Made by a program: the position numbers and the translations under genes. Below are positions 1 to 8,628 of a stretch of 64,000 nt of DNA, one piece after another. Below the pieces are notes generated by a model. It saw nothing but the letters and a program-made list of their open reading frames with translations, had not been told where the DNA came from and made no database searches. How positions within the stretch are numbered: position 1 is the stretch's first letter; each line of letters begins with the position of its first letter. The stretch comes from Akkermansia sp. RCC_12PD. Its GTDB lineage: Bacteria > Verrucomicrobiota > Verrucomicrobiia > Verrucomicrobiales > Akkermansiaceae. The stretch covers positions 744,001 through 808,000 of the forward strand of contig NZ_CP143889.1 of the NCBI RefSeq assembly GCF_036417355.1, given 5' to 3'.

Positions 1-669
1 GCGGACTTCCAGGAGGCTTGGCTCAAGCAGGCGGCCAAACCGGGCCGCAACTACGCCGCCCCGGTGCTGCGCAAATACGGCATCAGCCTGAAAGATCTGC
101 GGGAACGGCTCCAGGGAAGCCTGTTCAAAATAAATCCCAGCGTCCGTCCCCCCATCCCGCTTTACGACGAAGAGGAAAAAATCCCCCGCATGGACCCCCG
201 TACCTGCGGAAATCCCAAAGACATCCTGAAGGCGCTGGCGGCTCTGCGGGCCCAGGTCATGGGCCTCACACCAGCCCAGTTGGAAAAAGCCGCCCGATCA
301 ATTGAACGGGTCATGCTGGAATTCACGCTCGCCTACGTGGAAACCTCCATCTGCATGAACACCGGAGGCATCAGGGAAAGCCAGGTCCGGGAGCTCTTTT
401 CCCCCATCAATACGGAACAATGCCCGGAAGACTTCCGCCGCGCATGGCGGCATGACCTGCCGTTCTTTCTGAAGGGCCGCTTTACGGGTAGCGAACTGGC
501 CCTGTCCCCCCTGTGTAAAAAATACGGCGTGGACGAACAGGAACTGCTCCTCCGCGTGCGTAAAAAACTGGCGGAATGGGATGTCAAGCCTCCCACGCCC
601 CGGACGCAGGCCGAATTCCGCCGCGACATGCAGGAAATCAGGGAAAACATGCTGGGCGGCAGGAAATAA
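1..669 (+). CDS. Hypothetical protein, 5' end outside window
   Basis: The reading frame is open from the first base of the window to a TAA at 667-669, so the start lies upstream and only the last 222 residues are visible. A GTG at 64 would be an internal start but nothing supports it, because the frame continues upstream with coding-like composition. The visible part is soluble, charged and helical, without membrane segments or a recognisable catalytic motif. I do not recognise the family. The next gene is convergent from the other strand, 42 bp downstream. Confidence 0.75.
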   Translation, partial: ADFQEAWLKQAAKPGRNYAAPVLRKYGISLKDLRERLQGSLFKINPSVRPPIPLYDEEEKIPRMDPRTCGNPKDILKALAALRAQVMGLTPAQLEKAARSIERVMLEFTLAYVETSICMNTGGIRESQVRELFSPINTEQCPEDFRRAWRHDLPFFLKGRFTGSELALSPLCKKYGVDEQELLLRVRKKLAEWDVKPPTPRTQAEFRRDMQEIRENMLGGRK

Positions 670-711
670 CGCCCTCCGTACCCGCAAAAACGGTCCTTCC
701 ACGCGCCGGGC

Positions 712-1587
712 TCAGCCCAGCAGGCCCGCATCCATCCCCTCGTTATACTCCCACAGGCCCTGCTCCACCATGAAAGAGCTCCAACTGTTGAGAAGCTGCT
801 CAAAATAGGCGGCATTCACATTAAAATGGTAAAACGTGTGATCGGCCACGTCCAGAAGCTCGAACCTGGCCTTATTCCTCTTCTTCATCCACAATTCCGC
901 CAAGCGTTCGCTGGTCCGCCACGGCAGCAACCTGTCCCGTCCCCCATGACTGGCGAACAAGGGGGGAAGCCCCTTTTGCAGACGCTTCAGCGGATTCAGG
1001 GAATCCCTTTGTTCCGGAGTCATCGTGTCCGTCAGCTTGAACACGGAATCCGCAGAAAGGTCGCATACGCCCCGGAACAGGGCCACCGCCGCAGGTCCGG
1101 GCGGCAAAGGAGCTTTTTTACGGAAAAGGGACCAGCGGGCGGGCTGGTCCGGCAGCGCCGCATGCAGGGCCATCAGCCCACCGGCGTCGCTGCCCGCTAC
1201 GGTAATGCGGGCCGGGTCCAGCCCCAGCAGGGAGGCATTCTCATACACCCAGGCCCAAGCCTCGCGCGCTTCTTCCAGAATATCCAGCGGCTCCACTTCA
1301 TACGCGCCGCGCGTGCGGAACATTGGAATAATGCCCGCAATGCCCTGCTGGGCCAGATGAAGGGCCCACGGCACAAAATCCCCCAGGCTCTTGCCCACCC
1401 ACATGCCGCCATGAAAAAACAGGACGGAGGGAATGGAAGCGGACGCCTCATGGCCCGGAGGAAAAAACACGTAGGCCATCAGTTCCTCTCCGTCGGAAAA
1501 GCGCCTCCATGCAAAGCCGGGCTGTTCCCGCAACAGTTTCCTGTAGCGGGCTTCCGCCAGATGATCGGCTTCCGTGAACAATTCCAT
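712..1587 (-). CDS. Alpha/beta hydrolase (HGG-type esterase fold) with Asp at the nucleophile position
   Basis: The 291-residue protein has the hormone-sensitive-lipase-like layout. An HGG oxyanion motif (FFHGGMW) is followed by a nucleophile elbow, then GGRDRLLPW supplying the acid Asp and ADHTFYHF supplying the His. The elbow reads VAGSDAGG instead of the usual GDSAGG: Ser133 and Asp134 are swapped, so Asp sits at the nucleophile position (codon GAC at 1186-1188). No signal peptide is visible. The ATG at 1587 is chosen; a TTG at 1608 with GGAG upstream is possible, and longer versions would run into the divergent neighbour. Family membership is clear. Whether it is an active hydrolase with an Asp nucleophile, or inactive, cannot be read from sequence. 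Confidence 0.8.
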   Translation of the reverse strand: MELFTEADHLAEARYRKLLREQPGFAWRRFSDGEELMAYVFFPPGHEASASIPSVLFFHGGMWVGKSLGDFVPWALHLAQQGIAGIIPMFRTRGAYEVEPLDILEEAREAWAWVYENASLLGLDPARITVAGSDAGGLMALHAALPDQPARWSLFRKKAPLPPGPAAVALFRGVCDLSADSVFKLTDTMTPEQRDSLNPLKRLQKGLPPLFASHGGRDRLLPWRTSERLAELWMKKRNKARFELLDVADHTFYHFNVNAAYFEQLLNSWSSFMVEQGLWEYNEGMDAGLLG

Positions 1588-1652
1588 GAGAACGGCTTCA
1601 TGATGCAATTGTGTTGCACTCCGCGCAAGTTTGATGTCTAAATAATCGTGTA

Positions 1653-2585
1653 ATGACCTTCCGCTCCTTCCTTGCCCTTGCCTGCTGCACCGCAGCCCTC
1701 GTGAATTCCGCTCTCGCGGCACCGCGCCCTGGAGACTCCCAATTGAGGGACGATCTGGACGTGGCCTACAACACCTGGCGCCTGCACATGCTCCGCGGCA
1801 ACTATGACGGATGGAGGGCCACTACCTCCGCCTACCGCCAGGTAAAAGTCCGCAATCTGGCCGTTTCCGAAAAGCGCCCTTTCCCCGCCTCCCTGTTCAG
1901 GCAGCCCATGGCGCCTCCGGCCCTGTCTCCGCTCATGTACGTGGGTTCCGTGGTGGACGGCCCTACGGCGGCGGCCACCTATTACGGAAAAGTGGACCTG
2001 GGACTGGGCGAGGAGCCCACAGACGCCAATGCTCTGGTCCTGCTGTTCACCAATGAACGCGGCAAATGGAAATACGACCAGGCCCGCTTCTTCAACCTCT
2101 CCCGCCTCCCCGCCGTCAGGGACCGCCTGAAGCGCGGAGACGCCACCGTGCTCATGGAGCAGGACGGATTCCAGCCTCTTGGAAAAATCCCGCCCGTGCC
2201 TCCTCTCTGCCCTCCGGCCAAATACATCGCCAAAATCCTGGTGGACTGCCCCGGCCGCACCGTAAAGGCCAATATCAACAACATCTCCCAGCATGAATTT
2301 GACAACACCAGGCAGGCGGAAGTCATCTCCGGCGGCCTCAGAGACGGGGGCAACTCCATCACGCTGAACTTTGCAGACAGCCCCAGCGGCGAAAAAGGAG
2401 CCGTGCTGGTGGAAGTGTACATCATGCCGGAAATTCCAGGCCACCTCCCCGCACGCGCCTTCTCCTACTTCGTTCCGCCCAAGGAACTCCCAAGAAACGG
2501 GCCTTCGCTGATCAACGTCACCCCGGAATTATTAAAGACCATGGCCCCTAAAAGCGCACCCGCCGTACCGGGCGCCGCTAAATAA
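1653..2585 (+). CDS. Secreted hypothetical protein
   Basis: This 310-residue protein starts with a typical signal peptide (MTFRSFLALACCTAALVNSALAA, cleavage near residue 23) and has no later membrane segment, so it is probably periplasmic or outer-surface. The body contains a tract of short beta-like segments and ends in an Ala/Pro-rich tail. No catalytic motif or known family was recognised. It is divergent from the alpha/beta hydrolase, with 65 bp between their chosen starts, and is followed 48 bp later by the HdeD-like gene on the same strand. No clear Shine-Dalgarno precedes the ATG, so the start rests on the signal peptide. Confidence 0.75.
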   Translation: MTFRSFLALACCTAALVNSALAAPRPGDSQLRDDLDVAYNTWRLHMLRGNYDGWRATTSAYRQVKVRNLAVSEKRPFPASLFRQPMAPPALSPLMYVGSVVDGPTAAATYYGKVDLGLGEEPTDANALVLLFTNERGKWKYDQARFFNLSRLPAVRDRLKRGDATVLMEQDGFQPLGKIPPVPPLCPPAKYIAKILVDCPGRTVKANINNISQHEFDNTRQAEVISGGLRDGGNSITLNFADSPSGEKGAVLVEVYIMPEIPGHLPARAFSYFVPPKELPRNGPSLINVTPELLKTMAPKSAPAVPGAAK

Positions 2586-2633
2586 AATCGTCATTCTTCA
2601 ACGTTTCCTGCGCGGGTCCGGTCATACCGCCAT

Positions 2634-3194
2634 ATGACAACTCAACCTCAAGTCAACAGCACCTCGGTGTCCGGCGGTTCATGGTGGATGGGCATCCTTG
2701 GCGTCATTGAGCTATTTCTTGGATTTATTGCTCTGGCGTCCCCTTGGCTCGTAGGAGCCAGCTTCATCTGGGTCATCGGCATCATGCTGATGGTACTGGC
2801 CGTCATCCGGCTGGTGCAGGTATTTACCGTACCGGCCTCCAGAGGGTGGAACCTAGTGATGGCCATCCTGTACGCCATCGTCGGCTGGTTCCTGTTCCGT
2901 GACCCGAACATCTCCCTGGCCATCACCACGCTCATCATCGGATGGGGCCTGGTCATCGCAGCCGTCTTCCAGGGCGCCTTATGGCTCCAGACCCGCTCCC
3001 TTCCTGCCAGCGGATGGCGCCTGTTCAATGTAATCATTACGCTGATTCTTGGTCTCATGGTCATCTTCGGCTGGCCGGAATCCTCCGCCTGGTTCATCGG
3101 CACGCTGGTTGCAGTGGAACTCATCTTCTCCGGATGGACGCTGCTCCTGTACGCCTTCAGCGGCCGCTCCGGCCGTCTCCGCGAATCACTTTAA
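2634..3194 (+). CDS. HdeD-like (DUF308) six-helix membrane protein
   Basis: The 186-residue protein is almost entirely hydrophobic and carries about six transmembrane helices with short loops, as in the DUF308/HdeD family. Typical features are the early GVIELFLGFIALASPW helix and the later LIIGWGLVIAAVFQG and ILGLMVIFGWPES segments. E. coli HdeD is linked to acid resistance; a role in acid or envelope stress here is inferred from the family only. It sits 6 bp upstream of the ThiF/MoeB-like gene, so the two are probably co-transcribed although no functional link is evident. Confidence 0.85.
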   Translation: MTTQPQVNSTSVSGGSWWMGILGVIELFLGFIALASPWLVGASFIWVIGIMLMVLAVIRLVQVFTVPASRGWNLVMAILYAIVGWFLFRDPNISLAITTLIIGWGLVIAAVFQGALWLQTRSLPASGWRLFNVIITLILGLMVIFGWPESSAWFIGTLVAVELIFSGWTLLLYAFSGRSGRLRESL

Positions 3195-3200
3195 TCATTC

Positions 3201-3971
3201 ATGCCCCTCACCCAGGAAGAAACGGAACGCTACGCAAGGCATCTTTCCCTGCCGGAACTGGGCGAGGAAGGGCAGCAAAAACTCAAACGGGCGCACATCG
3301 CCCTGGTGGGCCTCGGGGGGCTTGGTTCCCCCGCGGCCCTTTACCTTGCCGCCGCCGGAGTGGGCAGGCTCACCCTCATTGATCCGGACGCGGTCACCCT
3401 CTCCAATCTCCAGCGCCAGATCCTGCACGCCACGGACTCCGCCGGAACCGCCAAGACGGACAGCGCGTCCTGCCGCCTGAAAGCCCTGAACCCCGCCGTG
3501 GAAATCACCACGGCCACGGAACGCCTCACGCCGGACAATGCCCTGGCCCTGCTGGAAAAATGCGACTTGGCCGTGGACGCTTCAGACAACTACGCGGCAC
3601 GCTTTGCCCTGGCGGATGCCTGCGCCGCCCTCCGCATCCCGCTGGTGCACGGCGCCGTGAAAGGCTTCATCGGCCAGGCGACCGTGTTCGCCCCCCACGA
3701 AGGCACGGCCTGCTACCGCTGCCTCTTTCCGGAGGAAACGCCCATGCAGGAGGAAGACATCGCCTCCGCGGCAGGCATCCTGGGCGCGCATGCGGGAATC
3801 ATCGGGTGCATCCAGGCGCTGGAAGCCCTGAAAGCCCTTGCCGGCATCCCCTCTCCGCTCAGGGGAGGGCTGCTCTCCGCGGACACCCTGCGCATGCGAT
3901 TCACGGTCATTCCCCTGCATCCCAGCCCCACCTGCAAATGCAGGAACGGAGGGGAGGAGGAGCCGCAATGA
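3201..3971 (+). CDS. ThiF/MoeB/HesA-family E1-like adenylyltransferase
   Basis: This 256-residue protein belongs to the E1-like enzymes that adenylate the C-terminal Gly-Gly of small sulfur-carrier proteins (ThiS, MoaD and relatives). Visible signatures are the opening RYARHLSLPELG, the nucleotide-binding GLGGLGSPAALYLAAAG (about residues 36-52), LIDPDAVTLSNLQRQILH, the conserved DASDNYAAR, and zinc-ligand Cys pairs (CYRC around residue 173 and CKC near the C terminus). It has no rhodanese domain. Neither a carrier-protein gene nor thiamin or molybdopterin genes lie nearby, so ThiF, MoeB and a cysteine-pathway role cannot be separated. Confidence 0.88.
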   Translation: MPLTQEETERYARHLSLPELGEEGQQKLKRAHIALVGLGGLGSPAALYLAAAGVGRLTLIDPDAVTLSNLQRQILHATDSAGTAKTDSASCRLKALNPAVEITTATERLTPDNALALLEKCDLAVDASDNYAARFALADACAALRIPLVHGAVKGFIGQATVFAPHEGTACYRCLFPEETPMQEEDIASAAGILGAHAGIIGCIQALEALKALAGIPSPLRGGLLSADTLRMRFTVIPLHPSPTCKCRNGGEEEPQ

Positions 3972-4015
3972 AAAATTGACGGAAGAAGGGGCCTCTGGCA
4001 TCATTCCCGCCAGAT

Positions 4016-4987
4016 ATGAACCATTTAACACGCGCCAGATCCGTTTTTGAAATGGAGATTGAAGAACTGCGTGGCGTCCTGTCCCGGCTGGATGAAAACT
4101 TCAACAAGGCCGTGGACCTCATGTCCCGGGCCCTGGACCGCGGCAACAAGATCGTCATCGCCGGCGTCGGAAAATCCGGCAACGTCGGGGCCAAAATCGT
4201 AGCCACCCTGAACTCCACGGGCACGCCCACCGTCATGCTGGACTCCCTGAACGCCCTGCACGGGGACCTGGGCATCGTCCAGGACGGAGACGTCTGCATC
4301 GCCATGTCCTTCTCCGGGGAAACCACGGAACTCCTGACCCTCCTTCCCTTCATCAAGCGCTTTGAACTTCCCGTCATCTCCATGACGGGAAACATCCATT
4401 CTTCTCTGGCCAAATACTCGGACGTCGTCCTGGACACGGGAGTTTCTCGCGAGGCCTGCCCGCTGAACCTGGCCCCCACATCCAGCACCACGGCCATGCT
4501 CGTCATGGGGGACGCCCTCGCCATGGCCCTGGTGGAAGCGCGCCACTTCACCGCAAGAGACTTTGCCAAACGCCACCCGGGCGGCTCCCTGGGCCGCGCC
4601 CTCCTTACCAGGGTGAGCGACATCATGCGCCAGGGGGATGAAATGGCCATTCTTCCGGAAACGGCCACCGTCAACGACTGCCTGAAAGCAATGACCACCG
4701 CCCACACGGGAGCCTGCATCCTGCTCACGGCGGACGGCAAACTGGCCGGCATCTTCACCCACGGCGACTTCGTCAGGGCCTACGGCGCCAACCCTCTCAT
4801 CGGCCAGCAGCCCGTCGGCGGCCTCATGACCCGCAACCCCATCTACGTGATGGAAGACGACCTGGCGGCGGAAGCCGTGAAAGCCGTCAGCAACCGCCAC
4901 ATTGACGACCTGGTGGTACTCAACAAGGACATGGCGCCCGTCGGCATCATCGACCTCCAGGACCTGGCACGGATGAAGCTGGTCTAA
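4016..4987 (+). CDS. kdsD: D-arabinose-5-phosphate isomerase (SIS plus two CBS domains)
   Basis: The 323-residue protein has the full KdsD/KpsF architecture: an N-terminal SIS sugar-isomerase domain (about residues 35-180; GVGKSGNVG, SFSGETTELL, APTSSTTA, FAKRHPGGSLGR) followed by a tandem CBS pair (about residues 203-323). The enzyme converts ribulose 5-phosphate to arabinose 5-phosphate, the precursor of the Kdo sugar of lipopolysaccharide. Length and motifs match the family with no missing blocks. Other Kdo genes are not adjacent. The ATG at 4016 is the first good start after the ThiF-like gene. GutQ-type paralogues have the same architecture, so the symbol is a family-level call. Confidence 0.92.
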   Translation: MNHLTRARSVFEMEIEELRGVLSRLDENFNKAVDLMSRALDRGNKIVIAGVGKSGNVGAKIVATLNSTGTPTVMLDSLNALHGDLGIVQDGDVCIAMSFSGETTELLTLLPFIKRFELPVISMTGNIHSSLAKYSDVVLDTGVSREACPLNLAPTSSTTAMLVMGDALAMALVEARHFTARDFAKRHPGGSLGRALLTRVSDIMRQGDEMAILPETATVNDCLKAMTTAHTGACILLTADGKLAGIFTHGDFVRAYGANPLIGQQPVGGLMTRNPIYVMEDDLAAEAVKAVSNRHIDDLVVLNKDMAPVGIIDLQDLARMKLV

Positions 4988-5102
4988 CCTCCGCATCCGT
5001 CCGACACTCTCCGGCATCCGTGGTAGAAAAGTAACAAATCCATCACGGATGCCTTTTTCATTGAACGGAACCCGTTCCTTCTCCAATCTAAAAAAAATCG
5101 GC

Positions 5103-5888
5103 ATGTCTCTCAAATTCCTTATACCCCTCATCACCTGCGCCTGGGGCTTCTCCCATGCCCAGGACATCTCCGTTGCCCAGGAAACCCCGGCACAGCAGAA
5201 ACAGGAGGAAACCTCCCCGGAAGTCCCCCTGCCGGACGGCAAGACGGTACCCAAATTCGAACCGCTGGACGACCACCGCATCAAGATAGGTAACGTCATC
5301 GTCAACCACAAGGAGCGCACCGTCAGCTTCAATGCCCAGGTCAACATGAAAGAGGGCATTCTGGAATACGTCTGCTGCATGCCCAACGGCAAGCTTCATG
5401 AATCGCTGCTGGTGTCCGAGGCGGACCCCCTGCACATCAGTCTGGGCATGACCCTTCTCAAATTTCACCGTTTTGAAAAATTCTTCCCGGTCCGGGATGA
5501 AAACTTTGAATGGCTTCCTTTCACGGAGCCCAAACCGGCGGACTATGCGGACGCCTATGTCCAGATTGTCATGACCTACACGCAGGACGGCAAGGAACAG
5601 AAAAGCGACTTTTCCGACTTCGTCGTCAACTCCCAAACCCGCAAGGGGATTGATCCCAAGGACTGGCTCTACACCAACTCCTTCTTCTACGAAGGGGCCT
5701 ACCAGGCCAGCCTGAGCGGGGAAATCATCTCCATCTTTGCCAGCCGCACCTCCCCCATCAACTACATCGGGGACTTTCACGACGGCGTCAATGACACGGG
5801 CTGGATCGTCAATCCCCGGAAAAACCTGCCCGTCGGCACCAACGTCACCGTCACCATCTCTCAAAAAACGGTCCAACCCAAACAATAA
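5103..5888 (+). CDS. Secreted hypothetical protein, partner of the prenyltransferase-repeat gene
   Basis: The start at 5103 gives a clean signal peptide (MSLKFLIPLITCAWGFSHAQ); an upstream in-frame ATG at 5049 would place an 18-residue polar stretch before it. The mature region is acidic and Pro/Glu-rich for about 40 residues. A globular domain follows with segments such as IKIGNVIVNHKERTVSFNA and LEYVCCMPNGKLHESLL, which resembles a family of Planctomycetes/Verrucomicrobia secreted proteins of unknown function. It ends 5 bp before the next gene, so the two form a tight operon. Two adjacent cysteines (VCC) sit in the conserved-looking core. Function unknown. Confidence 0.8.
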   Translation: MSLKFLIPLITCAWGFSHAQDISVAQETPAQQKQEETSPEVPLPDGKTVPKFEPLDDHRIKIGNVIVNHKERTVSFNAQVNMKEGILEYVCCMPNGKLHESLLVSEADPLHISLGMTLLKFHRFEKFFPVRDENFEWLPFTEPKPADYADAYVQIVMTYTQDGKEQKSDFSDFVVNSQTRKGIDPKDWLYTNSFFYEGAYQASLSGEIISIFASRTSPINYIGDFHDGVNDTGWIVNPRKNLPVGTNVTVTISQKTVQPKQ

Positions 5889-5893
5889 CCATC

Positions 5894-7072
5894 ATGTTTA
5901 AATCCGTACTTTCATTAACTCTGGCCGCCGCGCTGGGCACGGCGGCATTGGGGCAAACCACTCTCACGGCAGTTCCGGGAGAAGCGGCCTCCGCCAAATA
6001 CGCCTCCATCAAGCAGGAAATCCTGCGCGCCATTGAAAAAGGGAATGAATACCTGAAAAACAAACAGAATCCGGAAGGCTACTGGGCCCAGCCCTCCTAC
6101 CCGGCCCTGACGGCCCTGGCGGTCACCGCCTATATGCGCGATCCGGAAAACCAGGGCAAGCCCCTCCCAGAATACATCCGGAAGGGATACGACTTCATCC
6201 TGAAATCCCAGAAAGAGGACGGCTCCATCTTCAACCGCGGCATGTCCTCCTACAACACGGCCGTGTGCATGATGGCCCTGCTGGCCGCCAACAAGGAGGA
6301 ATACGCCCCCGCCATCCTCAAGGCGCGCGCCTACCTCATCAAGCAGCAGAACCACTTCGCTCCGGACAACCCCTACAACGGCGGCATCGGCTACGGGGAC
6401 AAAAAGGCTCCCCCCATTGCGGACCTCTCCAACACCTCCCTGGCCCTGGAAGCCATCTACTACTCCCAGAAACTCGCCAAGGACGGCAAATACGGCGAAC
6501 AGCCCGACCTGGACTGGAACGCGGCCACGGAATTCATCAACCGCTGCCAGCAAAACCCCGCCGTCAACAAGGAACCCTGGGTATCGGATGACAAATCCCA
6601 GCTCGGCGGCTTCGTGTACCGCCCCGGCGTAGCAAGCGCCAAGGATGCGAAAAGCGCCGCCTTTGACAAGGCGGAACCGCCCAAGGCCTACGGCAGCATG
6701 ACCTATGCGGGCATGCAGTCCCTTATCTACGCCAACGTGGACAAAAACGATCCCCGTGTCAAGCTGGCCCTCAAATGGCTGGAAAACAGCTACAACCTGG
6801 ATGAAAACCCCGGCATGGGCGTCCAGGGCCTTTACTACTACTACCAGGCCATGTCCAAGGCCCTCAGCGCCCTGGGCATCGACTACCTGACCCTGGAAGA
6901 CGGCCGCAAGGTGGACTGGCGCGACGAACTGGCCAACAAGCTCATCTCCATCCAGAAAAGCGACGGCTCCTGGGTGAACACCAACAACCGCTGGTGGGAG
7001 GCGGACCCCGTCCTGGTCACGGCATACTGCGTCCTTTCCCTGGAGCAATTGTACCACTCCATCCCCAAATAG
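5894..7072 (+). CDS. Secreted prenyltransferase/squalene-oxidase-repeat protein
   Basis: This 392-residue protein has a signal peptide (MFKSVLSLTLAAALGTAALG) followed by an alpha/alpha-barrel of terpene-cyclase-like repeats. Repeat signatures are QNPEGYWAQPSYPALTALA, QKEDGSIFNRG, GMGVQGLYYYYQAMSKAL and QKSDGSWVNTNNRWWEADP. The catalytic DxDD of squalene-hopene cyclases is not visible, and the secretion signal argues against a cyclase acting on cytoplasmic-side membrane lipid. Such repeats also occur in non-enzymatic alpha-barrel folds. It is co-transcribed with the upstream secreted protein and ends at a good terminator hairpin (7095-7127). Confidence 0.85.
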   Translation: MFKSVLSLTLAAALGTAALGQTTLTAVPGEAASAKYASIKQEILRAIEKGNEYLKNKQNPEGYWAQPSYPALTALAVTAYMRDPENQGKPLPEYIRKGYDFILKSQKEDGSIFNRGMSSYNTAVCMMALLAANKEEYAPAILKARAYLIKQQNHFAPDNPYNGGIGYGDKKAPPIADLSNTSLALEAIYYSQKLAKDGKYGEQPDLDWNAATEFINRCQQNPAVNKEPWVSDDKSQLGGFVYRPGVASAKDAKSAAFDKAEPPKAYGSMTYAGMQSLIYANVDKNDPRVKLALKWLENSYNLDENPGMGVQGLYYYYQAMSKALSALGIDYLTLEDGRKVDWRDELANKLISIQKSDGSWVNTNNRWWEADPVLVTAYCVLSLEQLYHSIPK

Positions 7073-7094
7073 ACGTCCCTTGACGGCTTCAAGA

Positions 7095-7127
7095 GCCGGG
7101 AGGAATTCCATTCCTTCCGGCCTTTTT
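7095..7127 (+). terminator. Rho-independent terminator after the prenyltransferase-repeat gene
   Basis: An 11-bp stem (GCCGGGAGGAA with TTCCTTCCGGC, one G-U pair), a 5-nt loop and a T5 run at 7123-7127, starting 22 bp after the stop codon. Confidence 0.8.
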
Positions 7128-7187
7128 CATTTCTGGAAATGAACGCCTAAAACAACAAAAGGGTCTTTACTGAATCATTCCCCTTTC

Positions 7188-7652
7188 ATGAACAGCATTG
7201 ATTCCATCACCATCGCCGCGGCAGGCTGGGGCCTGCTGGTCCTCCGCCTCACCCTGGCCCTGATCCTGTGGCCCCACGGCGCCCAGAAAGTGCTGGGCTG
7301 GTTCGGCGGCGCGGGATGGGACGGAACCTACCGGACATTTACGGAAAAAATGGGCATTCCGCCGTTCCTCACCAAGGTGGCCATGCTCACGGAATTCTGC
7401 GCCCCCATCTGCCTGGTCCTGGGGCTGTTCACACGGGTAGCGGCGCTGGGAGTCATGATCATGATGATCGTTGCCATGACCAAGCACCTCAAAAACGGCT
7501 ACTTTGCCAACTGGTCCGGCAAAAAGGCTGGGGAAGGAATTGAATTCCATGTTCTTTACGCCGGAGCGGCACTGGCTCTTCTGCTGACCGGACCCGGACC
7601 CTGGTCCATAGACGCGTGGTTCATGAACATCGTGCACGCCATCTTCGGCTGA
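7188..7652 (+). CDS. DoxX-family membrane protein
   Basis: The 154-residue protein has four predicted transmembrane helices and the DoxX-family opening: a hydrophobic first helix, then LWPHGAQKVLGWFGG and the conserved FTEKMGIPPFLTKVAMLTEF region. DoxX-like proteins are linked to quinone- or redox-associated membrane functions in several bacteria, but the biochemical role is not established. The gene stands alone between two terminator-like hairpins and is the last gene before cysE. Confidence 0.85.
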   Translation: MNSIDSITIAAAGWGLLVLRLTLALILWPHGAQKVLGWFGGAGWDGTYRTFTEKMGIPPFLTKVAMLTEFCAPICLVLGLFTRVAALGVMIMMIVAMTKHLKNGYFANWSGKKAGEGIEFHVLYAGAALALLLTGPGPWSIDAWFMNIVHAIFG

Positions 7653-7723
7653 CGGGCATGTCCCCTCCGGGAAGCATAGGACATACTTTCCTGTTCTCAA
7701 CGCCGCCGCACTCTGGTACTCAT

Positions 7724-7765
7724 AAGGGAGAGGCCGCCCATTTGCGGGAGGCCCTTCCTTTTTTG
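7724..7765 (+). terminator. Terminator-like hairpin after the DoxX gene
   Basis: GGCC(G)CCC pairs with GGG(A)GGCC around a short loop, flanked by complementary AAGGG and CTTCCTT segments and followed by a T6 run at 7759-7764. It lies between the DoxX stop and the cysE start. Confidence 0.65.
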
Positions 7766-7785
7766 CCTTCCATCCCCGCCCGCTC

Positions 7786-8613
7786 ATGACCAGCCTGAAA
7801 AGAACCAAACTCCGGCAATGCACCAACTGCCTATGCGTTATCAACGGCGTCTGGGAATGGGTGGAGGAATGCGCCCGGGAAGCGGCGGACGAGGAACCCG
7901 CCATGCGCGGCATTCTGGACGACGTCTGCCTCTCCCGCAACTCCCTGGCCACCTCCATCTCCGCACGGCTGGCCCGCAAGCTCTCCCGCCGGGACATGCC
8001 GCGGGAACTGATCGAGCCCCTCATCAGGGAAGCCCTGGCGGATGAAGAAAGCATTCTGAGCCAGATCGCCCACGATCTGATCGCCATCGTGGACCGTGAT
8101 CCGGCCTGCCGCACCCCGCTGGAACCCCTGCTGTTCTACAAGGGGTTCCACGCCATCACCACCTACCGCATTTCCCACTGGCTGTGGAAACACGGCCGCA
8201 CGATCATGGCCCTGCAATTCCAAAGCCTTGCCAGCGAAGTATTTGCCGTGGACATCCACCCCGCCGCCTCCATCGGGTGCGGCATCCTGCTGGACCACGC
8301 CACCAGCTTCGTGGTGGGGGAAACCGCCATCATCCGCGACAACGTCTCCATCCTGCATGAAGTCACGCTGGGAGGCACCGGGAAAGAGGAAGGGGACCGC
8401 CACCCCATCGTGGAATCCGGCGTTTTGATCGGCGCCGGAGCAAAAATTCTGGGCCGTGTCACCATCGGCCAATGCGCAAAAATCGCGGCCTGCTCCGTCG
8501 TGCTGGAAGATGTCCCGCCGCACACCACCGTGGCAGGCGTTCCGGCCGTCATTGTCAATGACTCCGTTCCGGATAATCCCGCGCTGGAAATGAACCAGTG
8601 TCTTTGCGACTGA
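7786..8613 (+). CDS. cysE: Serine O-acetyltransferase
   Basis: The enzyme transfers acetyl from acetyl-CoA to L-serine, the first committed step of cysteine synthesis. The 275-residue protein has the N-terminal helical SAT domain (about residues 30-150) and a C-terminal left-handed beta-helix of hexapeptide repeats. Visible signatures are FYKGFHAITTYRISHWLW, DIHPAASIGCGILLDHATS with the catalytic His, VVGETAIIRDNVSILHEVTLGG, and AGVPAVIV close to the C terminus. Length matches CysE. No O-acetylserine sulfhydrylase gene is adjacent. It is preceded by a hairpin terminator, so it probably has its own promoter. Confidence 0.93.
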   Translation: MTSLKRTKLRQCTNCLCVINGVWEWVEECAREAADEEPAMRGILDDVCLSRNSLATSISARLARKLSRRDMPRELIEPLIREALADEESILSQIAHDLIAIVDRDPACRTPLEPLLFYKGFHAITTYRISHWLWKHGRTIMALQFQSLASEVFAVDIHPAASIGCGILLDHATSFVVGETAIIRDNVSILHEVTLGGTGKEEGDRHPIVESGVLIGAGAKILGRVTIGQCAKIAACSVVLEDVPPHTTVAGVPAVIVNDSVPDNPALEMNQCLCD

Positions 8614-8628
8614 CGGCTAACGGATTAC

